The notes: generated by a model not told the origin, from the letters alone. A stretch of 35,645 bases of DNA from Actinomycetes bacterium (GCA_023392475.1 JAEVZA010000323.1:1-35645); one strand, 5' to 3'; counted from the stretch's first letter, positions 1 to 8,169 are shown. Made by a program: numbers and translations.

Positions 1-122
1 CCGCCCAGCAGCCCGGCGGACAGCCCCGCCGCGACCGCGGCGCGACGCATCCGTCGCCCGGTGCGCCCGCCGCCGTCGGCATTGCCCTGCGGTGCCGTCC
101 CGTCGTCCTCGCTCTGGTCCAT
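1..122 (-). CDS. N-terminus of a secreted or membrane protein (partial, runs off window)
   Basis: Only the first 40 or so codons are present. From the ATG at 120-122 the protein begins with an acidic, polar stretch (MDQSEDDGTAPQG). Next come twin arginines (TGRRMRRAAVAAGL) and an Ala/Gly/Leu-rich segment still open at the window edge. That arrangement looks like the start of a signal or membrane anchor, possibly Tat-type. A GGAG Shine-Dalgarno sits 9 nt before the ATG. It lies downstream of a two-component operon on the same strand but is separated from it by 170 bp containing a strong hairpin, so it is probably a separate transcription unit. The family cannot be named from so little sequence. 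Confidence 0.55.
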   Translation of the reverse strand, partial: MDQSEDDGTAPQGNADGGGRTGRRMRRAAVAAGLSAGLLG

Positions 123-246
123 GTCGACTCGCTCCTGTGGTCGTGGGTGCGCCACCGGATCCTCCCGGCGACCACGCCAGCATCGGCACCGGGGGTTGGA
201 GCGCCCCTGCCCGGAGGTGAGAGGCGGGTGAGCGAGCGTCCGCCGA

Positions 247-290
247 GCACCGGCTGGGTGCCGGCAGGGGGCGGTGTCCCGCCCCCTGCC
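247..290 (-). terminator. Strong hairpin after the two-component operon
   Basis: Positions 263-274 (GGCAGGGGGCGG) pair perfectly with 279-290 around a TGTC loop, giving a 12-bp GC stem that starts 3 nt past the histidine kinase stop codon. A second small stem, GCACC/GGTGC (247-251 with 257-261), follows. There is no U-run, as is common for actinobacterial intrinsic terminators. Confidence 0.6.
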
Positions 291-292
291 GC

Positions 293-1618
293 TCAGGTGA
301 CGGGGAGCTGGAAGCCGACGACGGCGCCGCCGCCGGGGCGGTTGCCCGCGTACACCGTGCCCCCGTGGTGCTCGACGACGTCGTGCACGATCGACAGGCC
401 GAGCCCCGAGCCGGGTCGGCTGCGGGCGGAGGTGGCGCGGAAGAACCGGTCGAACACGTGGGGCAGGTCGCCGTCGGCGAAGCCGGGCCCGCGGTCCGCC
501 ACCTCGACGCGACCCGTCGCGCACGTGAGCTCGACCGGCCCGCCGCTCTCGTCGAACTTGAGCGCGTTCTCCACGAGGTTGCCGATCGCCCGCTCGAGCG
601 CCATCGGCCGACCGAGCACGACGGTGTCGTCCGCGTGCACGACCACCTCGCGGCCCGACCGCTGCTGCGCCCGTTGCGCGACCTGCTCGACCAGGGGGCG
701 GAGCGGCACCTGCACCTCGGGCTCGTCGCCCCGGCGATCGGTGGCCAGCTCGACGACCTCGTCGACCAGCCGGCTGAGCTCCTCGGACTCGCTCTGCAGG
801 TCGTCGAGCACCCGCACGCGCTGCGCCTCGTCCAGCTCGTCGGCACGGCGGAGCGCGTAGACGTTGGTGCGCAGGCTCGTCAGCGGCGTGCGCAGCTCGT
901 GGCCCGCGTCCTGCACGAGCCGCTGCTGGTCCTGCTTCGACCGCGCCAGCGCGGCGAGCATGTCGTTGAACGCCGTGCCCAGCCGCCCGGTCTCGTCGGT
1001 GCCGCTCACCGGCACCTCCACGTCGAGCGATCCGGTCGCGGTCACCTGCTCGGCGGCGCCCGTGAGCCGCACGAGCCGGCGCGTCACCTGCCGTGCGATC
1101 AGCGCGCCGAGCACCGCGGCGACGGCGATCACCACCAGCGAGGCGGCCAGGATCCGGGTCCGCAGCGCCGCGAGCACGCGGCCGGTCTCCGCGAGCGAGC
1201 GGGCGCTCTGGACCGCGCCGCGGCCGCCGCCGGCCCCCACGGTGAGGATGCGGTACGACTCCTCGTCGATCGTGTCGTCGCGGTAGGCGGTGCGGGCGTT
1301 CTGCGCGGCGGCGATCTCGCGGTCGTCGTCGCTGACCGGGATCGACTCCCCCCGGTACGCCACGACGGTCCCGTCCGAGGAGAGCAGCTGCACGAGCGTG
1401 TCGCCCTCGCTGCGGAAGCGGTCGCGGTCGCTGTCCCCGCCGGGTGGCCGCGACGGCCCGCCGGGCCGCGCGTAGCTCGTCACGGTGTCGGCCAGCGAGG
1501 CGTCGACCTCGCCGAGGAGCTGCTGCTGCGTGGTCCGGTAGCTGAACACGCCGATCGCGACCGTCGCCGCGGTGGTCAGCGCGACGAGCGCCAGCACGAG
1601 CTTCAGCCGGAGGCTCAC
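293..1618 (-). CDS. Two-component sensor histidine kinase (MprB/TrcS-like)
   Basis: This is a membrane histidine kinase of 441 aa that should phosphorylate the response regulator encoded just upstream. A first membrane segment lies at residues 5-25. An extracytoplasmic sensor loop of about 125 residues follows, rich in charged residues and Gly/Pro near 50-65. The second membrane segment is at about 156-175, followed by a HAMP linker (about 176-228). The HisKA box GHELRTPLTSLR carries the phospho-acceptor His240. The ATPase domain shows the N box (GNLVENALKF, Asn351), a G1 box (DRGPGF) and a G2 box (GSGLGLSIV). The start lies 4 nt after the regulator's stop, so the two are co-transcribed. The signal sensed cannot be read from the sequence; the short N-terminal sensor resembles the envelope-stress kinases of actinobacteria. 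Confidence 0.93.
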   Translation of the reverse strand: MSLRLKLVLALVALTTAATVAIGVFSYRTTQQQLLGEVDASLADTVTSYARPGGPSRPPGGDSDRDRFRSEGDTLVQLLSSDGTVVAYRGESIPVSDDDREIAAAQNARTAYRDDTIDEESYRILTVGAGGGRGAVQSARSLAETGRVLAALRTRILAASLVVIAVAAVLGALIARQVTRRLVRLTGAAEQVTATGSLDVEVPVSGTDETGRLGTAFNDMLAALARSKQDQQRLVQDAGHELRTPLTSLRTNVYALRRADELDEAQRVRVLDDLQSESEELSRLVDEVVELATDRRGDEPEVQVPLRPLVEQVAQRAQQRSGREVVVHADDTVVLGRPMALERAIGNLVENALKFDESGGPVELTCATGRVEVADRGPGFADGDLPHVFDRFFRATSARSRPGSGLGLSIVHDVVEHHGGTVYAGNRPGGGAVVGFQLPVT

Positions 1619-1622
1619 GGGA

Positions 1623-2339
1623 TCAGTCCTCGCGCAACGTGTAGCCGACGCCGCGGACCGTGTGGATCAGCTTCACGTCGTGGCCCTCGTCGACCTTGCG
1701 CCGGATGTAGGAGATGTAGACGGCGAGGTTCTTCGAGTCCGGCCCGAAGTCGTAGCCCCAGATCTCCTCGTAGATGCGGCTGCGATCGAGGACGATCCCC
1801 GCGTTGAACATCAGCAGCTCGAGCAGGTCGAACTCCGTCTTCGACAGCTCGAGCTCCTGCTCGTCGCGCCACGCGCGGCGGGCCGCCGGATCGAGCCGCA
1901 GGTCGGCGACCTGGAGGATCTGCGACGCCGCCTCGGCGCCCGATCCCGGGCGGCTGCGCCGCAGCAGCGCCCGCACCCGCGCGAGCAGCTCGGCCGGGTC
2001 GAAGGGCTTGGGCAGGTAGTCGTCCGCCCCGGCGTCCAGTCCGGCGACGCGGTCGGACGTCTCCGTCCTCGCCGTGAGCATCAGGATCGGCGTGCGGTCG
2101 TCCTCGCTGCGGAGCACGCGGCACACGGTCAGCCCGTCGACCGCCGGCATCATCAGGTCCAGCACGATGAGGTCGACCTGCTCGTTGCGCGCCGCCTCGA
2201 GCGCCGCGGCCCCGTCGGCCACGGCCACGACCCGGTGGCCCTCCAGGGTGAGCACGCGCTCGAGGCTCTCGCGGATGGCCCGGTCGTCGTCCGCGACGAG
2301 CAGGCGGGCGGCATCGGTCGTGCCGGCGCTGTTGTCCAT
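1623..2339 (-). CDS. OmpR/PhoB-family response regulator
   Basis: A 238-aa DNA-binding response regulator. The receiver domain (about 12-125) has the acidic pocket (VADDD, 15-19), phospho-acceptor Asp61 in LIVLDLMMP, Thr89 and Lys111 (LPKPF). The C-terminal winged helix (about 145-235) contains the typical KTEFDLLELLM and YISYIRRKVD motifs and ends HTVRGVGYTLRED. The ATG at 2337-2339 is chosen because GGAGG sits 6 nt before it; the frame is open further upstream but without a better start. It is the first gene of the operon with the histidine kinase and probably its cognate partner. The kinase and regulator together resemble MprAB/TcrXY-type systems, but orthology is not established. Confidence 0.93.
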   Translation of the reverse strand: MDNSAGTTDAARLLVADDDRAIRESLERVLTLEGHRVVAVADGAAALEAARNEQVDLIVLDLMMPAVDGLTVCRVLRSEDDRTPILMLTARTETSDRVAGLDAGADDYLPKPFDPAELLARVRALLRRSRPGSGAEAASQILQVADLRLDPAARRAWRDEQELELSKTEFDLLELLMFNAGIVLDRSRIYEEIWGYDFGPDSKNLAVYISYIRRKVDEGHDVKLIHTVRGVGYTLRED

Positions 2340-2356
2340 GTCGTCCTCCTCGCGCC

Positions 2357-2362
2357 ACGGTA
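2357..2362 (-). promoter_or_regulatory. Candidate -10 element for the response regulator operon
   Basis: TACCGT on the minus strand lies 17 nt before the regulator ATG, leaving a short leader that includes the GGAGG. No convincing -35 is visible. It fits the TANNNT pattern seen upstream of other genes here. Confidence 0.3.
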
Positions 2363-2469
2363 CGGCGCCCGCGAGGCCGCGGGGCACCTCTGCGCCCGAC
2401 TCCCACCGAATCCTCACCCGGCGCACGGGCGGCGCTGCGGCGACCCCCGGGTCCGGGCACCACGCACGC

Positions 2470-2475
2470 TACGGT
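2470..2475 (+). promoter_or_regulatory. Candidate -10 element, near-leaderless start
   Basis: TACGGT ends 10 nt before the ATG at 2486, and no Shine-Dalgarno is present between them. The spacing is slightly long for a truly leaderless message, so this is a weaker example of the pattern seen elsewhere in the window. Confidence 0.3.
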
Positions 2476-2485
2476 CGTCCGCCGC

Positions 2486-2965
2486 ATGGCACGCCCGTCG
2501 TCGAACCCGCCCGCGGTGCGGCTGCGGGGCACGAGCGTCGTGGCGGCACCCCTCGTCGTGGTCGGCGTCATGGCCCTGGCCGTCGCCGTCGCCACCGCGA
2601 GCTGGGGCGCGTTCGGGGCCGGCGACCGCGGCGCCGCGTTCTGGACGACCCTCGCCGTCACGATCGCCGTCGGCGTCGGTGCGCTCGTCGCGATCCGCGG
2701 CTGCTTCGTGGAGGTGGCGGGCGGCGAGGTGCGCGACGTCGTCGGGTGGGTCACGCGCCGCCGGGTCCCGCAGGACCGCATCGGGACCGCCCGGGTCCGG
2801 CGGGGGGTGTGGCGCGTCTATGACCTCGAGCTGCTCGACGGCGAGCAGGTCACGCTCCTCGGCGCGTCACCGCTGCAGTTCCCCGCCCGGCTGCTCCCCG
2901 ACGCCGCGGAGCAGGACCTCGCCGACCTCCACCGGATCCTCGGGCACGACGACACGACCCCGTGA
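2486..2965 (+). CDS. Two-pass membrane protein with PH-like domain
   Basis: A 159-aa protein. Two hydrophobic segments (about 18-40 and 52-74) are followed by a soluble beta-rich tail. The tail has the sequence feel of actinobacterial bacterial-PH-domain membrane proteins: a stretch around GGEVRDVVGWVTRRRVPQDRIGTARV, then a strand leading to LLGASPLQFPARL. The role of that family is unknown. The gene is divergent from the two-component operon and overlaps the next gene by four bases (GTGA), so the two are translationally coupled. The domain assignment is by pattern only; a profile search of residues 75-150 would settle it. Confidence 0.75.
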   Translation: MARPSSNPPAVRLRGTSVVAAPLVVVGVMALAVAVATASWGAFGAGDRGAAFWTTLAVTIAVGVGALVAIRGCFVEVAGGEVRDVVGWVTRRRVPQDRIGTARVRRGVWRVYDLELLDGEQVTLLGASPLQFPARLLPDAAEQDLADLHRILGHDDTTP

Positions 2966-3504
2966 CCGACGACGTTGGCGGTGACCGAGCCGCCGCGGGC
3001 ATCATCGACGGTGTGACCTCGCCGCAGCCCCGACGGGTCCCGCGCCGGGAGATCCCGACCGCGACGCAGATCGCCGTCCGACCGACGCGGATGATGGTGC
3101 GTGGCCTCGTCCAGCGCTGCCCGGCCTGCGGGGGCGGCGGGATCTTCCACCGCTGGTTCAGCATGGAGGAGCGCTGCCCCACCTGCACCCTCCTGTTCGA
3201 GCGGGTGGAGGGCCACTGGATCGGCTCGCTCGGCCTCAACACCACCGTGATCATGGGCCTGATGCTGATCGTGCTGCTGGTCGGGACGCTGGTCGGCTAC
3301 CCCGACCCGCCGATCGGGGCGCTGCTCGTCGCCGAGATCTCGATCGCCCTGCTCGGGCCGATCCTCTACTTCCCGTCCTCGCGCATGATGTGGACGGCGA
3401 TCGACCTGCTGATGCGACCCCTCAAGCCCGGCGAGATCGACCCCCGGTACGTGGTCGTGGACCCCTACCGGGACCGCAAGCCGCGCCGGCCGGACGGAAC
3501 CTGA
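2962..3504 (+). CDS. DUF983 membrane protein with zinc ribbon
   Basis: A 180-aa protein with two CPxC-type knuckles, CPAC (53-56) and CPTC (72-75), that should bind one zinc. They are followed by the DUF983 hallmark around FERVEGHWIGSLGLN and two membrane segments (about 94-113 and 119-138). Its molecular function is not known. The GTG at 2962 overlaps the preceding stop codon as GTGA. A second GTG at 3013 would remove 17 poorly conserved residues and is also possible; the conserved part starts only near residue 40. Two GC hairpins downstream suggest the transcript ends here. Confidence 0.85.
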   Translation: MTDDVGGDRAAAGIIDGVTSPQPRRVPRREIPTATQIAVRPTRMMVRGLVQRCPACGGGGIFHRWFSMEERCPTCTLLFERVEGHWIGSLGLNTTVIMGLMLIVLLVGTLVGYPDPPIGALLVAEISIALLGPILYFPSSRMMWTAIDLLMRPLKPGEIDPRYVVVDPYRDRKPRRPDGT

Positions 3505-3512
3505 CGACCAGA

Positions 3513-3575
3513 CCCGGCCGCGGCCGGGGTCGGGTGTGGGGATTTCACCCACCGGGGGGCCCTTGCCGGGCCCCC
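3513..3575 (+). terminator. Two GC-rich hairpins after the DUF983 gene
   Basis: A 16-bp perfect palindrome (3513-3528) lies 9 nt after the stop codon. An 8-bp perfect stem, GGGGGCCC (3555-3562) with GGGCCCCC (3568-3575), closes a TTGCC loop. No U-run follows either. Together they probably end the upstream transcript. The second stem could also be part of the leader or promoter of the lipoprotein gene. Confidence 0.4.
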
Positions 3576-3650
3576 ATCCCGCTCAATACCGTGGTGCGGC
3601 GCCGTGGGCGGGCCCGCTCCGGCGCGGGCGCAGCGGTGGTGGAGGATCTC

Positions 3651-4796
3651 GTGGGGGACCGGTACCGGAGAGTCGGCGTGGTCGCCGTCGTCGTCCTCGT
3701 GTCCCTGGTCGCCGCCGCCTGCGCGTCGGGAGCCGACACCGCGTCGGTCGATGCCGACTCCTCGAACAGCGAGGCCCGGCTCGCCACGTCGACCACGATC
3801 GCCCGGTCCGGCAACGGCAGCAGCTCGTCCTCGTCGCGGTCGACCGCCACGAAGGCCTCGAGCCAGCAGCTCGCCGGCACGGCCCAGCAGCTGATCTCCA
3901 AGCTCGCCAGCGACCCGGCCCTGCTCAGCCAGCTCACGGGCGCCGACGCCGAGACCCTCAGCCGGCTGACGGGCATCCCGGCCTCGCAGCTCGGCGACCT
4001 GCAGATCACGCCGCAGACCGTGCGCGCCCTGGCCACGATCCTCACGGGCCTCGGCCCGACCGGCCTCCAGGAGGTCGCCCGCACGGGCCGCCTCGACCCG
4101 AAGGTCGCCACCACCATCCTGACCCTGGCCGCGCAGCTCGATCCCGCCACCGCGGCGACCCTCAAGGGCATCGACCCGCTCGCCATCGTGTCGCTCATCT
4201 CGACGGCCACCAACGTCGACCCCAGGGTGACGACGGCGCTGGGCAGCGTGCTCGCCGTCGTCGACCCGAACGGCCTCGGCAAGCTCGCGAACGACAAGTC
4301 GAGCCTCGCCATCCTCGCCGTGCTCTTCGGCGTCGCCCTCCGCACCGACCCGTCGCAGTTCGCCAACCTGGCGAACGCCAACAACCTCGACCCGAACGTC
4401 GACTACGTGCTCACCGCCGTGCAGCGCCTCGTCGGCGGACTCACCCCGCAGGTCGTGTCCGCGCTCAACGGCCTGTCGAAGGTGCTCGGCCCCGACCTCC
4501 TCAAGGCCCTCGGCGCCGTCATGGGGATCCTCGGCCGGCCCGACGTCGCCCCGATCGTCCAGGCCGCGGCCAAGAACCCCGTCGTCCTCGTCACGACGCT
4601 CGGCACCTTCGCCCTGCTCGTCCCGGGGCTCGCCGAGGTGCTGGCGCCCGACGTGTTCAGCACGAACCCGCAGGCCCGCTACGGCGCGCTGGCCGCGCTG
4701 ATCGGCCTCGCCATCGCCAACCTCAACGGGCTGGACCTCAACGCGCTCGCGCAGCAGCTCGGCCTGCCGCCGCTGCCACCGGGTCTCGGCGGCTGA
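3651..4796 (+). CDS. Putative lipoprotein with DP-capped helical repeats, function unknown
   Basis: I do not recognise this family. The 381-aa product starts at a GTG with GGAGG 5 nt upstream. It has a basic N-terminus, a hydrophobic core (about 9-23) and a relaxed lipobox ending AAAC, so Cys24 is the likely lipidated residue. A Ser/Thr-rich linker (about 37-75) follows. The remaining 300 residues are Leu/Ala/Gly-rich and predicted helical. Eight Asp-Pro pairs (residues 88, 149, 164, 175, 190, 205, 233 and 247) fall mostly 14-15 residues apart, as if each capped a helix of a repeat. The protein ends in a Pro/Gly-rich LPPLPPGLGG. It is probably anchored on the outer face of the membrane. Its end lies 15 nt from the convergent fadD gene. 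A structural or scaffolding role is only a guess. Confidence 0.8.
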   Translation: MGDRYRRVGVVAVVVLVSLVAAACASGADTASVDADSSNSEARLATSTTIARSGNGSSSSSSRSTATKASSQQLAGTAQQLISKLASDPALLSQLTGADAETLSRLTGIPASQLGDLQITPQTVRALATILTGLGPTGLQEVARTGRLDPKVATTILTLAAQLDPATAATLKGIDPLAIVSLISTATNVDPRVTTALGSVLAVVDPNGLGKLANDKSSLAILAVLFGVALRTDPSQFANLANANNLDPNVDYVLTAVQRLVGGLTPQVVSALNGLSKVLGPDLLKALGAVMGILGRPDVAPIVQAAAKNPVVLVTTLGTFALLVPGLAEVLAPDVFSTNPQARYGALAALIGLAIANLNGLDLNALAQQLGLPPLPPGLGG

Positions 4797-4811
4797 CGCC
4801 GCCCACGCCCC

Positions 4812-6626
4812 TCAGCTGTACAGCGCGGCGATCTCGTCGGCGAAGTGCTCCGCCACGCCGCGGCGCTTCAGCTTCGACGTGGGGGTGAGGAGGTCGGAGT
4901 CGGGCAGCCACTCCTCGGTGAGCAGGGTCCACTTCTTGACCCGCTCGGCGTTGTTGAAGCCCGCCATCGCCTGCTCGACGCCGTCGGCGATCGCCGCCCG
5001 GACCTCCGGTTCCTCTGCCAGCGCCTCCAGGGTCGTGAACTCGATGCCGTGGCGGGCGGCCCAGCCGGGCGCCACCTCGGCGTCGAGCACCAGCAGCGCC
5101 GACACGAACGGCCGGTTGTCGCCGATGACCGCCGCCTGCCCGACGAGCGGGATCGTCTTGAGCTCCGCCTCGAGGTTCGCCGGCGAGATGTTCTTGCCGC
5201 CCGCCGTGATGATGAGCTCCTTCTTGCGGTCGACGATGCGCAGGTAGCCGTCGTCGTCGAGCTCGCCGATGTCGCCCGAGTGCAGCCAGCCGTCCTCGTC
5301 GATCGCCTCGGCGGTCTTCTCCGGGTCGTTGAGGTAGCCCCGGAACACGTGGCCGCCGCGGCAGCAGACCTCGCCGTCCGGGAAGATCGCGAGCTCCGAG
5401 CCCGGCATCGCCCGGCCGACGGTGCCGGCCTTCACCCGCACCCGCTCGAACGCCATGGCGCCCGTGTTCTCGCTCATGCCGTAGACCTCGGCGAGCGGCA
5501 CGCCGATCGTGCGGAACCACGTGATGAGGCTGGCCGGGATCGGCGCCGCGCCGGTGATCGCCATCTCGCACCGGTCCAGGCCCACGAGCTCGCGGACGGT
5601 GCTGAAGGCGACGTCGTCGAGGAACTGGTAGGTGGCGAGCTCCTCGTCGGTGGCCTCGTCCCACGTCATCCGCTCGCGGATCGGTGTGGCGGCCTCGACG
5701 GCCTCGTTGAACTTCTCGGCCTTCTCCGGATCCGCGGCGAGCGCCGCGCTGACGCCACCGTGCAGCTTCTCCCACACACGGGGGACGCCGAAGGCGATGT
5801 TCGGGCGGGTCGCCTGGAGGTGCGGGAGCAGCGCCGAGGTCTCCGGGCAGGTCGTGACCTCGAGGGCCGCCATGATCAGCGAGTAGTGCGAGACGATGCG
5901 CTCGGCGATGTGGGCCATCGGCAGGTACGACACGACCCGCTTGCCCTGCATCTCCTCCCGGGACCAGCCGTAGGACTCGAGCCCCGACTCGAGCACCCAC
6001 GTCACGTTGCGGTTCGTGATCATCACGCCCTTGGGGTTCCCGGTGGTGCCGGACGTGTAGATGATCGTGACGAGGTCGTCGGGCGAGCCGAGCGCCGCCG
6101 CCTCGGCGAGGTCGACCGGTTCGGCGTCCGCCAGGACCGAGCCGGACACCACGCCGTCGGGCAGCGTCGGCGGATCGACCACCGTGACGATGGTGCGGAG
6201 GTCGGGCAGCTCGGCGCGCACCGCGGTGAACTTGGCGAGGAAGTCGGCGTCCTCGACGATCGCGACGCTCGCCTCGCAGTGGCCGACGAGGTACGCGACC
6301 TGGTCCGCCGACGACGAGTTGTAGATCGACACCGGCGTGGCGCCGCACAGCAGGACGGCCACGTCGAGCCAGTGGAACTCGGGGATGTTCCGCATCATGA
6401 GCACGACGCGGTCGCCCGGTCCGACGCCGAGCGACCGGAGGCCGGTCGCGGCGCGGGCGGCACGGTCGCCGAGCTCGGCGAAGGTCAGCGACCCGAGCGT
6501 GCCGTCGGGCTGCATCCAGCGGAGGGCGGTCTCGCCGCCGTACTTGGCGACGGTGTCGACGAACTCCCGGGCCACCGTCCGGCCCGCCACTCGCTCGTCG
6601 ATGTCGGCCTCGGTCAGGGTCGCCAT
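4812..6626 (-). CDS. fadD: Long-chain fatty-acid-CoA ligase (FadD15-type)
   Basis: A 604-aa ANL-superfamily enzyme that activates fatty acids to acyl-CoA via an acyl-adenylate. Recognisable motifs are the P-loop IIYTSGTTGNPKGVMITN, the YGMSENTG adenine-binding motif, SGDIGELDDDGYLRIVDRKK (hinge) and the GGKNISPANLE element with the catalytic lysine region. The length matches the 600-residue FadD15/FACL group rather than shorter acetyl-CoA synthetases. The ATG at 6624-6626 is chosen because GGAGG sits 5 nt upstream; longer in-frame starts lack this. It is divergent from a thiolase gene, so both may answer to regulators bound between them. Substrate length cannot be told from the sequence. Confidence 0.93.
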   Translation of the reverse strand: MATLTEADIDERVAGRTVAREFVDTVAKYGGETALRWMQPDGTLGSLTFAELGDRAARAATGLRSLGVGPGDRVVLMMRNIPEFHWLDVAVLLCGATPVSIYNSSSADQVAYLVGHCEASVAIVEDADFLAKFTAVRAELPDLRTIVTVVDPPTLPDGVVSGSVLADAEPVDLAEAAALGSPDDLVTIIYTSGTTGNPKGVMITNRNVTWVLESGLESYGWSREEMQGKRVVSYLPMAHIAERIVSHYSLIMAALEVTTCPETSALLPHLQATRPNIAFGVPRVWEKLHGGVSAALAADPEKAEKFNEAVEAATPIRERMTWDEATDEELATYQFLDDVAFSTVRELVGLDRCEMAITGAAPIPASLITWFRTIGVPLAEVYGMSENTGAMAFERVRVKAGTVGRAMPGSELAIFPDGEVCCRGGHVFRGYLNDPEKTAEAIDEDGWLHSGDIGELDDDGYLRIVDRKKELIITAGGKNISPANLEAELKTIPLVGQAAVIGDNRPFVSALLVLDAEVAPGWAARHGIEFTTLEALAEEPEVRAAIADGVEQAMAGFNNAERVKKWTLLTEEWLPDSDLLTPTSKLKRRGVAEHFADEIAALYS

Positions 6627-6678
6627 GTCGTCCTCCGGCGGTCGTGGGCGGGCTGCCGCCCGGCCGGGCGGCAGCCGG

Positions 6679-6684
6679 AGGATA
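6679..6684 (-). promoter_or_regulatory. Candidate -10 element for fadD
   Basis: TATCCT on the minus strand lies 52 nt before the fadD ATG. The expected -35 area is occupied by the inverted repeat at 6690-6705. Confidence 0.35.
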
Positions 6685-6689
6685 CCCGT

Positions 6690-6705
6690 CGTGACCGGCG
6701 TCACG
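6690..6705. promoter_or_regulatory. Inverted repeat over the fadD -35 region
   Basis: CGTGAC (6690-6695) and GTCACG (6700-6705) are perfect arms around CGGC. Placed immediately upstream of the candidate fadD -10, it could be a repressor operator. The regulator is unknown. Confidence 0.35.
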
Positions 6706-6762
6706 GCCGCAGTCGGCGCGCCGCACGAGCGCTTTGACCCCGCCCCGCCGCCGCAGCAGACT

Positions 6763-6780
6763 CTTGACCGATCGGTCTAG
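6763..6780. promoter_or_regulatory. TetR-type operator palindrome upstream of the thiolase gene
   Basis: CTTGACCGATCGGTCTAG contains a perfect 12-bp palindrome, GACCGATCGGTC (6766-6777). It extends to 18 bp with one mismatched pair. Sites built on this ACCGATCGGT core are characteristic of TetR-family regulators of lipid catabolism in actinobacteria. It lies about 100 nt before the thiolase start and 137 nt before fadD, and it overlaps a TTGACC that could serve as a -35. Confidence 0.6.
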
Positions 6781-6877
6781 TTCTCGTCGACGGGGCCCCG
6801 TGAGCCCCGGTCCTCCTCGAGGACGGCCCCGCAGCCAGCCACGTTCACGACAGCCGCACCAAGGACAGGGGAACGAG

Positions 6878-8086
6878 ATGCCCGAGGCAGTGATCATCGA
6901 CGTCGTCCGGACGCCCGGCGGGAGGCGCAACGGCGCCCTCTCGGGCTGGCACCCGGTGGACCTCGCCGCCCAGACCCTCACCGCGCTCGCCGAGCGCAAC
7001 GACCTCGACCCCGAGCTGGTCGACGACGTGATCATGGGCTGCGTGATGCAGGCCGGCGCCCAGGCGCTCAACGTCGGCCGCAACGCCGTGCTCGCCGCCG
7101 GCTGGTCCGAGTCCATCCCCTCCACCACCGTCGACCGCCAGTGCGGCTCCTCGCAGCAGGCCGCCCACTTCGCTGCCCAGGGCGTGCTCGCCGGGGCCTA
7201 CGACGTGGCGATCGCCGCCGGCGTCGAGGTCATGAGCCTCGTGCCCATGGGCGCCTCCATCGGCAGCGGCGTCGGCTTCCCGTTCGGTGCCGCCTACGAG
7301 CGCTACGCGGACGTCGAGCTCATCGAGGGGCACAAGGGCCTCGTCGGCCAGGGCATCTCGGCCGAGATCATCGCCAACGAGTGGAACCTGTCCCGCAACG
7401 ACCTCGACGCGTTCGGCGCCGAGTCCCAGCAGCGGGCCGCCCGCGCCACCTCGGAGGGCCGCTTCGAGAACGAGATCGTCCCGGTCGTGTCGAAGATCCG
7501 CGACAAGGAGTCGGGCGACGTCAAGGTCCTCGACACCGTCGTGAGCACCGACGAGGGCGTGCGCCCCGACACCACGGTCGACACGCTGGCCAACCTCAAG
7601 CCGTCGTTCCTGCCCGACGGCAAGGTCACGGCCGGCAACAGCTCGCAGATCTGCGACGGCGCCTCGGCCGCCCTCATCATGAGCGCCGACAAGGCGAAGG
7701 CGCTCGGCCTCACGCCGCGGGCCCGCTTCCACACCTTCGCCCTGGCCGGCGTCGATCCGGTCCGCATGCTCACCGGGCCCATCCCGGCGACGACGAAGGC
7801 CCTCGAGCGGAGCGGCCTCGGCATCGGCGACTTCGACCACATCGAGGTCAACGAGGCGTTCGCCTCGGTCGTGCTCGCGTGGGAGAAGGAGCACCACCCC
7901 GACATGAGCAAGGTGAACCCGAACGGCGGCGCCATCGCCCTCGGCCACCCGCTCGGCGGTTCCGGCACCAAGCTGCTCGCCACCATGCTCAACGAGCTGG
8001 AGCGCACCGGCGGCCGCTACGGCCTGCAGACGATGTGCGAGGGCGGCGGCATGGCCAACGCCACCATCATCGAGCGCCTGGGCTAA
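6878..8086 (+). CDS. Thiolase (acetyl-CoA C-acyltransferase)
   Basis: A 402-aa thiolase-family enzyme catalysing thiolytic cleavage or condensation of acyl-CoA. The nucleophilic cysteine is Cys89 in VDRQCGSSQQA. The NEAF motif is present, with His357 in ALGHPLGGSG and the second catalytic Cys387 in MCEGGGMANA, so the active site is complete. Start chosen at the ATG with AGGGG 8 nt upstream; the frame is open further 5' but reads through the operator region. The opposing fadD gene suggests a role in fatty-acid (or sterol side-chain) beta-oxidation; a biosynthetic acetoacetyl-CoA thiolase cannot be excluded. It is followed by two hairpins and is probably monocistronic. Confidence 0.95.
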   Translation: MPEAVIIDVVRTPGGRRNGALSGWHPVDLAAQTLTALAERNDLDPELVDDVIMGCVMQAGAQALNVGRNAVLAAGWSESIPSTTVDRQCGSSQQAAHFAAQGVLAGAYDVAIAAGVEVMSLVPMGASIGSGVGFPFGAAYERYADVELIEGHKGLVGQGISAEIIANEWNLSRNDLDAFGAESQQRAARATSEGRFENEIVPVVSKIRDKESGDVKVLDTVVSTDEGVRPDTTVDTLANLKPSFLPDGKVTAGNSSQICDGASAALIMSADKAKALGLTPRARFHTFALAGVDPVRMLTGPIPATTKALERSGLGIGDFDHIEVNEAFASVVLAWEKEHHPDMSKVNPNGGAIALGHPLGGSGTKLLATMLNELERTGGRYGLQTMCEGGGMANATIIERLG

Positions 8087-8111
8087 CGCCCACGCCCGTG
8101 TGATCCGGGGA

Positions 8112-8166
8112 CACCCCTGACGGGGTGGGGTTCGAGGGGTCCGGTACCTTGGTGCCGGACCCCTTT
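8112..8166 (+). terminator. Terminator hairpins after the thiolase gene
   Basis: CACCCC (8112-8117) pairs with GGGGTG (8122-8127). Then GGGGTCCGGTACC (8136-8148) pairs with GGTGCCGGACCCC (8151-8163), a 13-bp stem with one G-T wobble, followed directly by TTT. This is the most terminator-like structure in the window. It also argues against starting the next gene at the GTG at 8125, which would place the stem inside coding sequence. Confidence 0.6.
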
Positions 8167-8169
8167 GCG

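Noticed and set aside
365..2984. Long plus-strand open frames across the two-component system
   Set aside because: They mirror the histidine kinase and response regulator on the minus strand, whose catalytic motifs are intact, and have no starts with Shine-Dalgarno or known domains.
6765..6782. Prophage or integrase attachment site
   Set aside because: The palindrome is short, fits a TetR operator, and there is no integrase or phage gene nearby.
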